Shown here piece after piece: positions 15,505 through 23,890 of a stretch of 27,727 nt of DNA. The DNA comes from CAZCEC01 sp964497615 (GTDB lineage Bacteria > Chloroflexota > Anaerolineae > Anaerolineales > UBA6663). The notes beneath the pieces were generated by a model. The model saw nothing but the letters and a program-made list of their open reading frames with translations. It was not told the DNA's origin and made no database searches. Numbering within the stretch: the stretch's first letter is position 1; every line of letters starts with the position of its first letter. Made by a program: the position numbers and the translations under genes. The stretch spans positions 1 through 27,727 of the forward strand of contig CAZCEC010000082.1 in assembly GCA_964497615.1 (NCBI GenBank), read 5' to 3'.

Positions 15505-15982
15505 GCGGGTTACGGTCGAGAAGCTGAACCTGGCGCGCGAGGTGGTGATCGCGTATGAGGGGGTGGTGGTGGAGCGGACGAAGACGCGGGTGGTGCTGGA
15601 GGCGACGCTGACGCGCGGGCCGTTGGCGCTGGGGTATGTGACGCTGACGCCGGGCGACCGGTTCGTGGAGTATTTCTTCACCGACCGCTGGTACAACGTG
15701 TTCGCGATTTACAACGGGGCGGATGGCGCGTTCAAGGGCTGGTACTGCAACGTGACGCGGCCGGCAGAAGTGGAGGACCGGGCCGACGGGACGGGCCTGG
15801 TGGTGCGGGCGGTGGACCTGGCTCTGGACTACTTCCGGCAGCCGGGGGGTAAAGAGTTTGTGCTGGACGAGGATGAGTTTAGCGCCCTGCCCCTCACCCA
15901 GGAGGAGCGGAGGGCAGCGCGGGCAGCGCTGAGCGAGTTACAAGCGCTGGCGGCGCGGGGCGAACTGCAAGCGATGGCATAA
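15497..15982 (+). CDS. DUF402 family protein (predicted phosphatase/diphosphatase)
   Basis: A 161-aa cytoplasmic protein of the DUF402 family. Members include nucleoside di/triphosphatases and FomD-like hydrolases that use two divalent metals in a beta-barrel. Family hallmarks seen are YFFTDRWYNVFAIY, KGWYCNVTRPAE, VDLALDYFRQPGG and VLDEDEF, with the acidic metal-binding residues. It overlaps thiQ by 8 bp (ATGAGTGA), implying translational coupling and control by the TPP riboswitch. That context suggests, but does not prove, a role in handling thiamine phosphates or pyrophosphate. It is the last gene of the operon and is followed by a long hairpin. Confidence 0.88.
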
Positions 15983-15983
15983 C

Positions 15984-16032
15984 GGAGGCAACGGACGCGG
16001 CTGGCATGGGGCCAGCGGCGTCCGTTACCTCC
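15984..16032. terminator. Long hairpin at the end of the thi operon
   Basis: GGAGG, AACGGACGC and GCTGGC pair with GCCAGC, GCGTCCGTT and CCTCC, giving 20 base pairs around an ATGGG loop with only small bulges. There is no T-tract on either strand. It separates convergent genes and may protect mRNA ends or terminate both ways. Confidence 0.65.
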
Positions 16033-16062
16033 AAGAACCGGATCAGCGCGGCGGGAAGCGCT

Positions 16063-16242
16063 CTAGAACAGGGGCGCGCACTCGGAGGCGGTGCCCATAA
16101 ACATGTCGCCGCAGCTCCACAGCACGGGGGCGGCGATGGCCACGCAGCAGCAGCACAACACCAGGACGGCGACGACGACGATAATCATGGTGTTGTTGCT
16201 CTTCTTGGGTGCGGCGGGGGGCATTCCCATCTGGTTATTCAT
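16063..16242 (-). CDS. 59-aa single-pass membrane peptide with Cys-Cys-Cys-Cys run
   Basis: The ATG at 16242 has an AGGAG site 6 bases upstream and the frame ends at TAG 16063-16065. The product starts with a polar segment (MNNQMGMPPAAPKKSNN), has one hydrophobic helix (MIIVVVAVLVLCCCCVAIAA) with four consecutive Cys, and ends in a short tail with two more Cys (WSCGDMF...SECAPLF). I do not recognise a family. It is the last of four membrane-protein genes on the minus strand, 54 bp behind the DUF4190 gene, and the two share almost the same ribosome site (AGGAGAAYGCCATG), which supports it as a real gene. Confidence 0.75.
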   Translation of the reverse strand: MNNQMGMPPAAPKKSNNTMIIVVVAVLVLCCCCVAIAAPVLWSCGDMFMGTASECAPLF

Positions 16243-16296
16243 GGCGTTCTCCTAAATGAAGTGATTGGATTGGATGAATAGCGGACGGTGCCAGCC

Positions 16297-16647
16297 TCAA
16301 ACGATGCGCAGCAACAGGCTGTTGAATTCGCTGGGTACCAGGAACGGCAGGGTGCAGAAGCCGGCGAAGACCAGGATGAAGCCGCAGATACCGAGCACCA
16401 TCAGCACGATGCCGATGTAGCCGAGGATGAGGCCGAAAGTGGCAGCGCCGCCGCCGCCCAGCGTGCCGCCGCTGCGGGCGATTTCGCCCTTGGCCATGTG
16501 GCCGGTGATGACGGCGATGATGCTGCCGAGGCCAGGGAAGGCGGTGAGGCCCAAGATACCGGCGATGAGGCTGATGATGGCCGTGGTGCTATTCTGGACC
16601 GGGACGGGCTGATAGGGAGGTGGATACGAAGGCGGATAGTTGGACAT
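16297..16647 (-). CDS. DUF4190-type small membrane protein
   Basis: A 116-aa protein with a Pro/Tyr-rich cytoplasmic head (MSNYPPSYPPPYQPVPVQ) followed by two hydrophobic regions (AIISLIAGILGLTAFPGLGSIIAVITG and FGLILGYIGIVLMVLGICGFILVF) joined by GHMAKGEIARSGG. This is the DUF4190 pattern, function unknown. The frame is open up to 17067, but that part is a shadow of the DUF4126 gene; the ATG at 16647 has an AGGAG site 6 bases upstream. It lies 19 bp behind DUF4126 and before the 59-aa peptide, in one minus-strand cluster. Confidence 0.88.
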   Translation of the reverse strand: MSNYPPSYPPPYQPVPVQNSTTAIISLIAGILGLTAFPGLGSIIAVITGHMAKGEIARSGGTLGGGGAATFGLILGYIGIVLMVLGICGFILVFAGFCTLPFLVPSEFNSLLLRIV

Positions 16648-16666
16648 GGCATTCTCCTGAAAGCGC

Positions 16667-17245
16667 TCAGCCGGCCGGGGCCGACCGGCTTGAACGAGTG
16701 GCGCGACGGTAGAGCAGATAGACCACCAGGGCCGTGAGCAGGACGATGATGGCGGAGATGAGCACGGGCAGGACGACCGCCAGGACCGAGACGGTGAGGG
16801 CGGTGATGTCCTCGGCCAGGCCAACGACGGGGTTGGCGGCGCCGGCCGTGGTGGCGGTGACAGCGGGGCGGAAGACGACGCTCTTGGCGGCGTGGACGCT
16901 GCCGGCAACCAGCAGGCCCAGGATGACGGCCAGGACGGGGTGCAGATCGGCCACGCCGGTGCTGGCGGCGAAGACGATGGCGCCGGCGGTGGGGCGCACA
17001 AAGGTCTGGATGGCGTCGTTGAGGTGGTTGACGGCCGGGGCCTTGTCGGCGAAGAACTCGATGACAAGCAGGACCGTCAGAACGCCGATGACCCACCAAC
17101 TCTCCAGCACATCCCAGGGCGCTTTGAGGGTGATGACATTAGTGAAGCGCGCCGCCAGCGAAACCACCAGCAGGGGCAGGTAGGCGTTGAGGCCGGCGCT
17201 GCCGGAAAGGCCAAAGGCGCTGAGGACATTAATGATGACATCCAT
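16667..17245 (-). CDS. DUF4126 membrane protein
   Basis: A 192-aa protein with about five hydrophobic helices. The N-terminus (LSAFGLSGSAGLNAYLPLLVVSLAARF), the segment EFFADKAPAVNHLNDAIQTFVRP and the Gly/Ala-rich ASTGVADLHPVLAVILGLLVAG are typical of DUF4126, whose role is unknown. The start at 17245 has a GGGAGGT site 8 bases upstream. It lies 60 bp behind the DUF2085 gene and 19 bp before DUF4190. Confidence 0.9.
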   Translation of the reverse strand: MDVIINVLSAFGLSGSAGLNAYLPLLVVSLAARFTNVITLKAPWDVLESWWVIGVLTVLLVIEFFADKAPAVNHLNDAIQTFVRPTAGAIVFAASTGVADLHPVLAVILGLLVAGSVHAAKSVVFRPAVTATTAGAANPVVGLAEDITALTVSVLAVVLPVLISAIIVLLTALVVYLLYRRATRSSRSAPAG

Positions 17246-17305
17246 GTTGAGCTACCTCCCTTCCCATAGTACCGCAAGCGGCCGCCGAACGGAATGGGGT
17301 ACTGG

Positions 17306-18160
17306 CTATCCAGGCAGTGGAAAACCGCCCCAATTTTGAAAGACCGCGTAGCGCGCGGCATCCACCGCGGCGATCTGGAGGATGGCGAGGGCAAAGCCGG
17401 CCAGCAAGGGCAGCACGGCGCCGCGCCAGGAGGCGGCGGTGTTCTCGCGGCGGCTGACGACCAGGAAGATGGTGGTGTTGAGGGCCATCAGGATGACGAC
17501 GACGCCGAGGGCGCTGAGCAGGGCCAGCGGATAGATCACGATGGGATTGCCGCTGAGGACGAGCGCGACGACGAGTCCAGCCCCGCCCACGAGCAACGCC
17601 AGCTCGCGCCAGCGGCCCAGGACGGAGCGGTCGGTCCAGTTGACCCACAAGGTCTGGTTGAGGATGGGGTAGAGGATGCCGGCCAGGGCGAGGCCGTTGA
17701 GGGCGCCGGTGACGAGGCGCAGCCAGTTCTGGGATTCGTACAGGGTGGGCACGCCGGGGAAGAAGTGGGCGTAGGAGTTGAGGCCATCCACGCCCATGAG
17801 GGCGATGAAGCCCAGCAGCGCGATGAGGATGGGGCGGCGGGGGAGGCCGCCCGCCCGGCCGCGGCCGAGGAAGAACATGGTCACCAGGCCCACCAGCACG
17901 CCGAGGTAGATGCCGGTGCAGCGGGCGCAGAGGGGGAACTGGCGGCCGCCGATGGAGAATGAGCGGCCGGCGATGCGGTGGCAGATGGCGTAGCCGACGG
18001 CATCGGCCTTGCCGAGCAGGCCCTCGGGGGTGTTGAGCAGCCAGGCGGTGAGGGCCAGGCCGGCGGTGCCGACGATGATCCAGGGCAGGATGCGCCGGGA
18101 GGCGCCGCCGGGCAGATTCGCCGCGCCATTGACCAGGAATTCGGGAGCAAGCTCGCACAT
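17306..18160 (-). CDS. DUF2085 membrane protein
   Basis: A 284-aa membrane protein with about seven helices. The DUF2085 signature is clear: AICHRIAGRSFSIGGRQFPLCARCTGIYLG, with the conserved CHR and CARCTG cysteines that may bind a metal or haem-like group (inference). Function is unknown. The open frame begins at 18202, but a minus-strand promoter (AGGCAA/ATTATA, 18174-18202) places the start site near 18167. Only the ATG at 18160 is downstream of it, giving a 7-nt leader with a weak AGG. First gene of the membrane cluster. Confidence 0.87.
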   Translation of the reverse strand: MCELAPEFLVNGAANLPGGASRRILPWIIVGTAGLALTAWLLNTPEGLLGKADAVGYAICHRIAGRSFSIGGRQFPLCARCTGIYLGVLVGLVTMFFLGRGRAGGLPRRPILIALLGFIALMGVDGLNSYAHFFPGVPTLYESQNWLRLVTGALNGLALAGILYPILNQTLWVNWTDRSVLGRWRELALLVGGAGLVVALVLSGNPIVIYPLALLSALGVVVILMALNTTIFLVVSRRENTAASWRGAVLPLLAGFALAILQIAAVDAARYAVFQNWGGFPLPG

Positions 18161-18173
18161 AAGCCTGGGTGGG

Positions 18174-18202
18174 ATTATATGTGGTGAGCACAGCGAAGGC
18201 AA
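18174..18202 (-). promoter_or_regulatory. Promoter of the DUF2085 cluster
   Basis: Minus-strand TTGCCT (18197-18202) and TATAAT (18174-18179) are 17 bp apart. It diverges from the tRNA promoter 7 bp away. The predicted leader before the ATG at 18160 is about 7 nt. Confidence 0.72.
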
Positions 18203-18208
18203 CTTTCC

Positions 18209-18237
18209 TTGACACCCCTGGAGGCGGCCGTTATAAT
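18209..18237 (+). promoter_or_regulatory. Consensus promoter of tRNA-Asn
   Basis: TTGACA (18209-18214) and TATAAT (18232-18237), both perfect, are 17 bp apart. The tRNA begins 11 bp after the -10 element. Confidence 0.92.
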
Positions 18238-18248
18238 CCCGGCTGCCT

Positions 18249-18321
18249 TCCTCGATAGCTCAATCGGCAGAGCAATCGGCTGTTAACCGATGGGTTCCAG
18301 GTTCGAGTCCTGGTCGAGGAG
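18249..18321 (+). tRNA. tRNA-Asn (anticodon GTT)
   Basis: A 73-nt cloverleaf. The 7-bp acceptor stem TCCTCGA/TCGAGGA, D arm TAGCTCAATCGGCAGAGCA, anticodon stem ATCGG/CCGAT with loop CTGTTAA (GTT at 18282-18284) and T arm CCAGGTTCGAGTCCTGG all fit. The discriminator base is G. The CCA end is not encoded (genome reads CAC) and must be added by enzyme. It has its own promoter and terminator. Confidence 0.97.
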
Positions 18322-18335
18322 CACGTGAGGTGGAG

Positions 18336-18367
18336 ACGCCCCCGGTCAGCCGGGGGCGTTTTTTCTT
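18336..18367 (+). terminator. Intrinsic terminator after tRNA-Asn
   Basis: ACGCCCCCGG and CCGGGGGCGT form a 10-bp stem around TCAG, followed by TTTTTTCTTCT. The tail GTTTTTTCTTCT is identical to that of the hairpin at the thiN start. Confidence 0.95.
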
Positions 18368-18378
18368 CTGGAGGCTAG

Positions 18379-18391
18379 AAGATTCCTCGGC
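18379..18391. repeat. Interspersed palindrome, half copy
   Basis: AAGATTCCTCGGC is the left half of the GATTCCTCGG element; the right half is missing. It lies just after the tRNA terminator. Confidence 0.5.
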
Positions 18392-18435
18392 GCAAAGGGC
18401 ACGCCCCGACCTGATGCGGCGGGTTTAGGATAGAT

Positions 18436-18463
18436 TTGCGTTTGAGGCGGGAGGGGTTACAAT
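18436..18463 (+). promoter_or_regulatory. Promoter of the histidine kinase gene
   Basis: TTGCGT (18436-18441) and TACAAT (18458-18463) are 16 bp apart. An inverted repeat ATAGCC-GGACA-GGCTAT (18462-18478) spans the predicted start site and could be an operator. No clear ribosome site precedes the ATG. Confidence 0.6.
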
Positions 18464-18489
18464 AGCCGGACAGGCTATCATCCACGCGC

Positions 18490-20649
18490 ATGAAGCGGCT
18501 CGGCGTCTATCTCGCCCTGGTGCTGCCCGCGCTGCTGCTCGGGCTATGGTCGGTCTTTCCCGAGGCCGACGTGGTGTTGGCCGCGCCCCTGTTCCACTTC
18601 TACATCGTCACCTTCACAACCTTCGCGGCCGCGGTGGTGTCGTTGTTCGTCATCATCTCGGTGGGCCAAACGGCGCTGCCGCGGCACCTGCTGCTGGCGG
18701 CGGCCTACGCCTGGATGGGGGCGGTGTTCCTGATCCACGGGGCCACAACGCCGGGCGCCATCCTGACCCAGTTCCACCCGGCGATTACGTGGAGCGCATG
18801 GCTGACTCTGTTTGGGGGCGGGGTCATCTTCCTGGTCAGCAGCCTGGCGCCCAACCATCCCAGCCCGCGCTTCCTGCGGCTGATGGCGGGCGGCATTATC
18901 CTGGTGTATGTGGTGTACCTGGCGGTGGTGATCACGTCGCCGGGCTTGCTATCGGACCTGCTGGCGCTGCGGATTTCGCCGCGGCTGGCGGACCTGGTGT
19001 TCCTGTTGACGCTGGGCATCTGGGTGGCGGCGGGCGTGCGGCACACGTTCAACTACCGTGGCAGCCACAACTTCCTGGATGCGCTGATGGCGTTCGAGGC
19101 GGGGTGGTTCGCGACAGCCACGGTGAGCATGTTCCGGTTCGAGCTGTGGCACGCGGCGTGGTGGGTGTATCACGTGCTGCTGCTGGCGGGCTTCCTGATC
19201 GCCAGCTTTGCATTGTGGCGGTCGTACGAGCAGGTGCGGATGTTCCGGCTGACGCGTTACTACGGCGCGACCAGCCTGATCGTGACGGCCGGGCTGGCGC
19301 TGGTCGCCGCGCAGTTGTACGCCAGCCTGGTGTATCAAAACCTGGCGCGGCAGTTGGGGGACGGCACGGTCAACTTGAGCGAGCACCTGGGGACACTGCT
19401 GGCCGAGCGGATGCCGGAGGTGACGACGGCGGAGGCGCTGCACGACGTGGACCCGGAGGCCGGGCTGCGCGAGACAGTGAACTGGGCCCTGAGCAGCATG
19501 CAGGGACTGAATGCCGTATCGCTGTACGACGCCACCGGGATGAACATCTACACCAACATCGTGGCCGCGNNNNNNNNNNTCCCGCCGCCAGACGCGGAGG
19601 GCTTTCGCGCGTCGCTGGCCGGGCAGACGGACGTGGAGTTCATCGAGCCGGGCGGCAACACGGGCGAATACACGCCCTCGGGCAACGTGCACGTGGTGGA
19701 GGTGTACGCGCCATTCTATGCCGCCGGGGCGGGGGAGGGAGACGCGCCAATTGGGGTGCTGGTGGCGCTGCGCGAAGCGCCAGAGCTGACGCGGGCGCTA
19801 ACGCTCTCGCGCGGCAGCGGGCTGGCGCTGGCGGCGCTGAGCCTGGGGGGGCTGTTCATGGCGCTGCTGGTGATTGTGAACCGGGCCGACCGGCTGATCC
19901 AAAGCCGGACGCGCGAACTAGAAAGCGCCTACAGCGACCTGCGGCAGGCGGAGGGGCTGCGGGACGACCTGACGCGCATGATCGTGCACGACCTGCGCAG
20001 TCCGCTGACGGCGCTGACGGCCAACCTGGACCTGATCAGCAAAACGCTGAACAACCCGGCCTACCCGGACGCGCCGCCGCGGTTCCTCTCCGGGGCGAAG
20101 GCGGCCGGGCAGCGCATGACGGGGATGATTGACGACTTACTGAACGTGGGCAAGTTCGAGGCGGGGGAGCTGCGGCCGGTGCTGGCGCCGATCTACCTGC
20201 CCACCCTGCTGAGCGACAAGGTGGAGAGCTACCGCTCGCAGGCGGAGAAAGAACAGAAGACGCTGAGCCTGCGCGCCCCGGCGGAGCTGCCCACCGTGCT
20301 GGCCGATCTGTCGTTGATCGGCCGGGTGATTGATAACCTGCTGAGCAACGCCTTCAAGTATACGGAGCCGGGCGGCACCATCGAGGTGGCGGCAGAGCGC
20401 AAGGGCCAGACGGTGGCGGTGAAAGTGCGCGACAATGGGCAGGGCATCCCGGCCGAGTTTCACCAGCGCATCTTTGAGAAGTTCGTGCAGGTGACGGAGC
20501 CGAACGGGACGCCGCTGCGGAAGGGGACCGGGCTGGGACTGGCGTTCTGCCGGCTGGCGGTGGAGGCGCATGGGGGGCACATCCGGGTGGAATCGGCGCC
20601 CGGGCGCGGCAGCGAGTTTGTTTTTGATTTGCCCCTGAACAACAACTAA
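18490..20649 (+). CDS. Membrane sensor histidine kinase, orphan
   Basis: About 719 aa. Roughly the first 260 residues are seven or eight hydrophobic helices. A further helix (TSLIVTAGLALVAAQLYASL) leads into a probable extracytoplasmic sensing region (about 285-435), closed by a helix (GLALAALSLGGLFMALLVIV). A short coiled segment (RTRELESAYSDLRQAEGLRDD) precedes the HisKA box MIVHDLRSPLTAL (phospho-His near 500). The ATPase domain shows the N box LLSNAFKYTEPGG, G1 VRDNGQGIP and G2 GTGLGLAFCRLAVEAHGG. Ten N (19570-19579) interrupt the sensing region; the frame continues on both sides, but the true length there is unknown. No response regulator is adjacent, so its partner lies elsewhere. Confidence 0.92.
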   Translation: MKRLGVYLALVLPALLLGLWSVFPEADVVLAAPLFHFYIVTFTTFAAAVVSLFVIISVGQTALPRHLLLAAAYAWMGAVFLIHGATTPGAILTQFHPAITWSAWLTLFGGGVIFLVSSLAPNHPSPRFLRLMAGGIILVYVVYLAVVITSPGLLSDLLALRISPRLADLVFLLTLGIWVAAGVRHTFNYRGSHNFLDALMAFEAGWFATATVSMFRFELWHAAWWVYHVLLLAGFLIASFALWRSYEQVRMFRLTRYYGATSLIVTAGLALVAAQLYASLVYQNLARQLGDGTVNLSEHLGTLLAERMPEVTTAEALHDVDPEAGLRETVNWALSSMQGLNAVSLYDATGMNIYTNIVAAXXXXPPPDAEGFRASLAGQTDVEFIEPGGNTGEYTPSGNVHVVEVYAPFYAAGAGEGDAPIGVLVALREAPELTRALTLSRGSGLALAALSLGGLFMALLVIVNRADRLIQSRTRELESAYSDLRQAEGLRDDLTRMIVHDLRSPLTALTANLDLISKTLNNPAYPDAPPRFLSGAKAAGQRMTGMIDDLLNVGKFEAGELRPVLAPIYLPTLLSDKVESYRSQAEKEQKTLSLRAPAELPTVLADLSLIGRVIDNLLSNAFKYTEPGGTIEVAAERKGQTVAVKVRDNGQGIPAEFHQRIFEKFVQVTEPNGTPLRKGTGLGLAFCRLAVEAHGGHIRVESAPGRGSEFVFDLPLNNN
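19570..19579. other. Assembly gap (10 N)
   Basis: Ten unresolved bases inside the sensing region of the histidine kinase. The reading frame is maintained across them only if the real gap length fits. Confidence 0.98.
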
Positions 20650-20828
20650 CGCCGAACGGCGAAGATTAAGTTGCGCCCTGCGGAAGCGGCCGGCGGTCGG
20701 CTAAGGGCGATGAGCGCATGGGACGGCGGGGACGGCGCGGGGTGAAGTGACGTGGGGAGAGTGCGCCGACGGCAGTAGAATTCGGGCCGCACGCCGGGCG
20801 GGAACGACCATGGACATAGGAGACGGAC

Positions 20829-21356
20829 ATGCAAGTGAATGTGGGCGGTCGGAGCGCGGGCGGGCTGCTGGGCGGGTGTTCGGGGTGCGGCACGGCGCTG
20901 TTGTTTCTGGTCGTCTTTGGCGGGGTGGGGATCGGGCTGGGGATCTGGGGCTGGGGGGTGCTGACGAATGCGCGGGCGAGCGAGGCGTGGCCAACGGTGG
21001 AGGGCCGAGTGGTGCGGTCGGACATTGATGAGCAGTTTGACGAAGAGGGCGACTCGTATGTGCCGCAGATTGACTACGAATACACGGTGGACGGGCTGGA
21101 ATATGAGAATGACCGGGTGCGGTTTGGGCAGAACAGTTACAGCAGCCGCCGACGAGCCGAGGAAGAGACCGGGCGCTACCCGGTGGGGCGGCGCGTGGAG
21201 GTGTATTACGAGCCGGGCAACCCGGAGAACTCGGTACTGGAGCCCGGGGCGTCGCTGGGGAGCTACCTGGGCGTGAGCCTGGGAGCGATGTTCCTGGTGA
21301 TTGGGCTGATCGCGGCGCCGCTGACGATGCTGCCGAGGTGGCTGCGGCGGGGTTAG
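20829..21356 (+). CDS. DUF3592 membrane protein
   Basis: A 175-aa protein with one N-terminal helix (ALLFLVVFGGVGIGLGIWGWGVL), a beta-rich outer segment and a C-terminal helix (YLGVSLGAMFLVIGLIAAPL). The middle (AWPTVEGRVVRSDI, IDYEYTVDGLEYENDRVRFG, YPVGRRVEVYYEPGNPENSVLEPG) is the DUF3592 pattern: a small beta domain held between two helices, function unknown. AGGAG lies 6 bases before the ATG. It follows the kinase after a 179-bp gap with no other gene, and converges on the GH172 gene with only 10 bp between the stops. Confidence 0.9.
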   Translation: MQVNVGGRSAGGLLGGCSGCGTALLFLVVFGGVGIGLGIWGWGVLTNARASEAWPTVEGRVVRSDIDEQFDEEGDSYVPQIDYEYTVDGLEYENDRVRFGQNSYSSRRRAEEETGRYPVGRRVEVYYEPGNPENSVLEPGASLGSYLGVSLGAMFLVIGLIAAPLTMLPRWLRRG

Positions 21357-21366
21357 CCGGGACAGG

Positions 21367-22449
<1,083 letters not shown>

Positions 22450-22469
22450 GGGGAGTCCTTAGGGGAGAC

Positions 22470-22565
22470 AGATTCCTCGGCCAAAGGCTGGCCTCGGAAT
22501 GACAGGATAAGGGTGGTCAGGGGTCATCAGGATTCATCGGCCAAAGGCGGGCCTCAGAATGACAG
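22470..22565. repeat. Interspersed imperfect palindrome, two copies
   Basis: Full copies at 22470-22504 and 22530-22565, 60 bp apart, in the GH172-dioxygenase gap. The second is slightly degraded (GATTCATCGG...CCTCAGAATGACA). Confidence 0.82.
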
Positions 22566-22599
22566 GGCAAAGGGGCCGGATGATGGATACGGGGCGCGG

Positions 22600-23436
22600 T
22601 TAGTCGCGCAGGCTGGTGGGCTCACCGGGATAGCCGTAGGGGCCATCAACGAAGTTGGCGGGAACGGGCCAGCCCTGGCCGCCCATGACGTGGAAGGCAT
22701 CGGCCTGACCGGAGAGCCAAAAATACATCTGGGCGGCGTCGAGGCAGTCCTGGAACTGCTCGCGCATGTGGGGCTTGTCCAGGACGTAGTCGGCGGTCTT
22801 GGGGTCGAAGCCGGGCTCGATGAGCCAGTTGCGGGCGGGGGGCGTGGTGCGCCAATAGTTGTACTTGAGCAGGTTGCGCAGGCCGGGGGCAGTGGAGGCG
22901 GAGCGGCGGTGCCAGATGGAATAGACGGTGAGGAAGACGGAGCCAGCCGGGGCGGCGGCGTGATAGGTGCCGCGCACCTGGCCGTAGTGGGCCATGTGAC
23001 GGGAGCGGGAGTAGATGAAGTGCGAGCCGGGGAGCAGCTCGGTGGGGCCGGACTCCAGGCGGCATTCCTGGGGATAGTAGAACACCTGGAGGTAGTGAAG
23101 GCGGAAAGTGTGCTGTGAGTAACCGTCGCGGTGCCAGTGCTGGGCGGGCGCAGGGCACTGGACGCGGTGATTGCTGATGAGGTTGGGCAGGGCAAAATGC
23201 GGGCCGAGGAGGGAGCGCACCGCGCCGGCCACCGGCGCGGGCACGAGGACGTTTTGGACGAACCAGTCTTCCGCAAGCAGGCCCGCCGGCTCAGGATCAG
23301 GGTGGGCCTCCAGGTAGGCCAGGGTGCGGTCGTTGATCTCGGCGGGCACGACGCCGGGGAGCATGAGGAAGCCCTGCTTGCAGAACTCCAGGACCTGGGT
23401 GTCGGTGAGGGTGGGCGGGCAGTCGTAGGTGGGCAT
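22600..23436 (-). CDS. Phytanoyl-CoA dioxygenase (PhyH)-family Fe(II)/2-oxoglutarate oxygenase
   Basis: A 278-aa non-haem iron oxygenase. The iron-binding facial triad is visible: HWHRDGYSQHT gives the His-x-Asp pair, and VYSIWHRRSAS gives the distal His with the Arg that binds 2-oxoglutarate a few residues on. The N-terminus (LTDTQVLEFCKQGFLMLPGVVP) is typical of PhyH proteins. Substrates vary widely and cannot be predicted. I prefer the ATG at 23436, which has GGAG about 9 bases upstream; a GTG at 23451 would overlap the upstream gene. It follows the unknown 120-aa gene by 5 bp, so the pair is probably co-translated. Confidence 0.9.
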   Translation of the reverse strand: MPTYDCPPTLTDTQVLEFCKQGFLMLPGVVPAEINDRTLAYLEAHPDPEPAGLLAEDWFVQNVLVPAPVAGAVRSLLGPHFALPNLISNHRVQCPAPAQHWHRDGYSQHTFRLHYLQVFYYPQECRLESGPTELLPGSHFIYSRSRHMAHYGQVRGTYHAAAPAGSVFLTVYSIWHRRSASTAPGLRNLLKYNYWRTTPPARNWLIEPGFDPKTADYVLDKPHMREQFQDCLDAAQMYFWLSGQADAFHVMGGQGWPVPANFVDGPYGYPGEPTSLRD

Positions 23437-23441
23437 GGCGC

Positions 23442-23804
23442 TTAGCTCCACTTTTCCAAGATGAATTCGCAGCCGAGGCCGATGGTGCGCTCTTCCACCA
23501 TCAGCAAAGCCAGCTCGGGAAACTTGATGATGCGCCAGCCATCGCGGAGGGCGTCCAGGACGGAGGCGTAGGGCCAGTGCTCGGCGCCGGGGATGACGGG
23601 GACGATCTCGCCGCCGCGGACGAGGGTCATGCCGAGGAGGCTGGACTCGAGGGCGGTGCTGGTGGCCTGGAGGTAGAGCAGGTCCTGGCGGGCGGCAGGC
23701 GCGGGGCGGCGGGCCAGGGCCTGCCGGAGGGCCTGTTCGGTTAGCTGGCCGGCGCGAAACAACTCCACGACTTGTTCGCTGTCGTACTCAAGGGAGGAAT
23801 CCAT
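23442..23804 (-). CDS. Conserved-looking 120-aa protein of unknown function
   Basis: Not recognised. The sequence is soluble and well ordered: an acidic N-terminal helical part (SEQVVELFRAGQLTEQALRQAL), a middle segment (LLYLQATSTALESSLLGMTLVRGG) and a beta-like end (WRIIKFPELALLMVEERTIGLG, EFILEKW). No signal peptide or membrane helix. GGAG lies about 10 bases before the ATG at 23804. The stop is 5 bp before the PhyH start, which implies a functional link with that oxygenase. Codon use matches its neighbours, supporting a real gene. Confidence 0.75.
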   Translation of the reverse strand: MDSSLEYDSEQVVELFRAGQLTEQALRQALARRPAPAARQDLLYLQATSTALESSLLGMTLVRGGEIVPVIPGAEHWPYASVLDALRDGWRIIKFPELALLMVEERTIGLGCEFILEKWS

Positions 23805-23890
23805 AGGGGGGCCGCTCCGGCGGTGAAGGACTGGGTAGGTGGGTGGGGGTTAGCGGTGGCGCGCGCCGTGTGGGGAAAGATTGGGCAGGA

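Noticed and set aside
20650..20828. Gene or terminator after the histidine kinase
   Set aside because: Only a 5-bp CGCCG/CGGCG hairpin without T-tract and very short frames are present.
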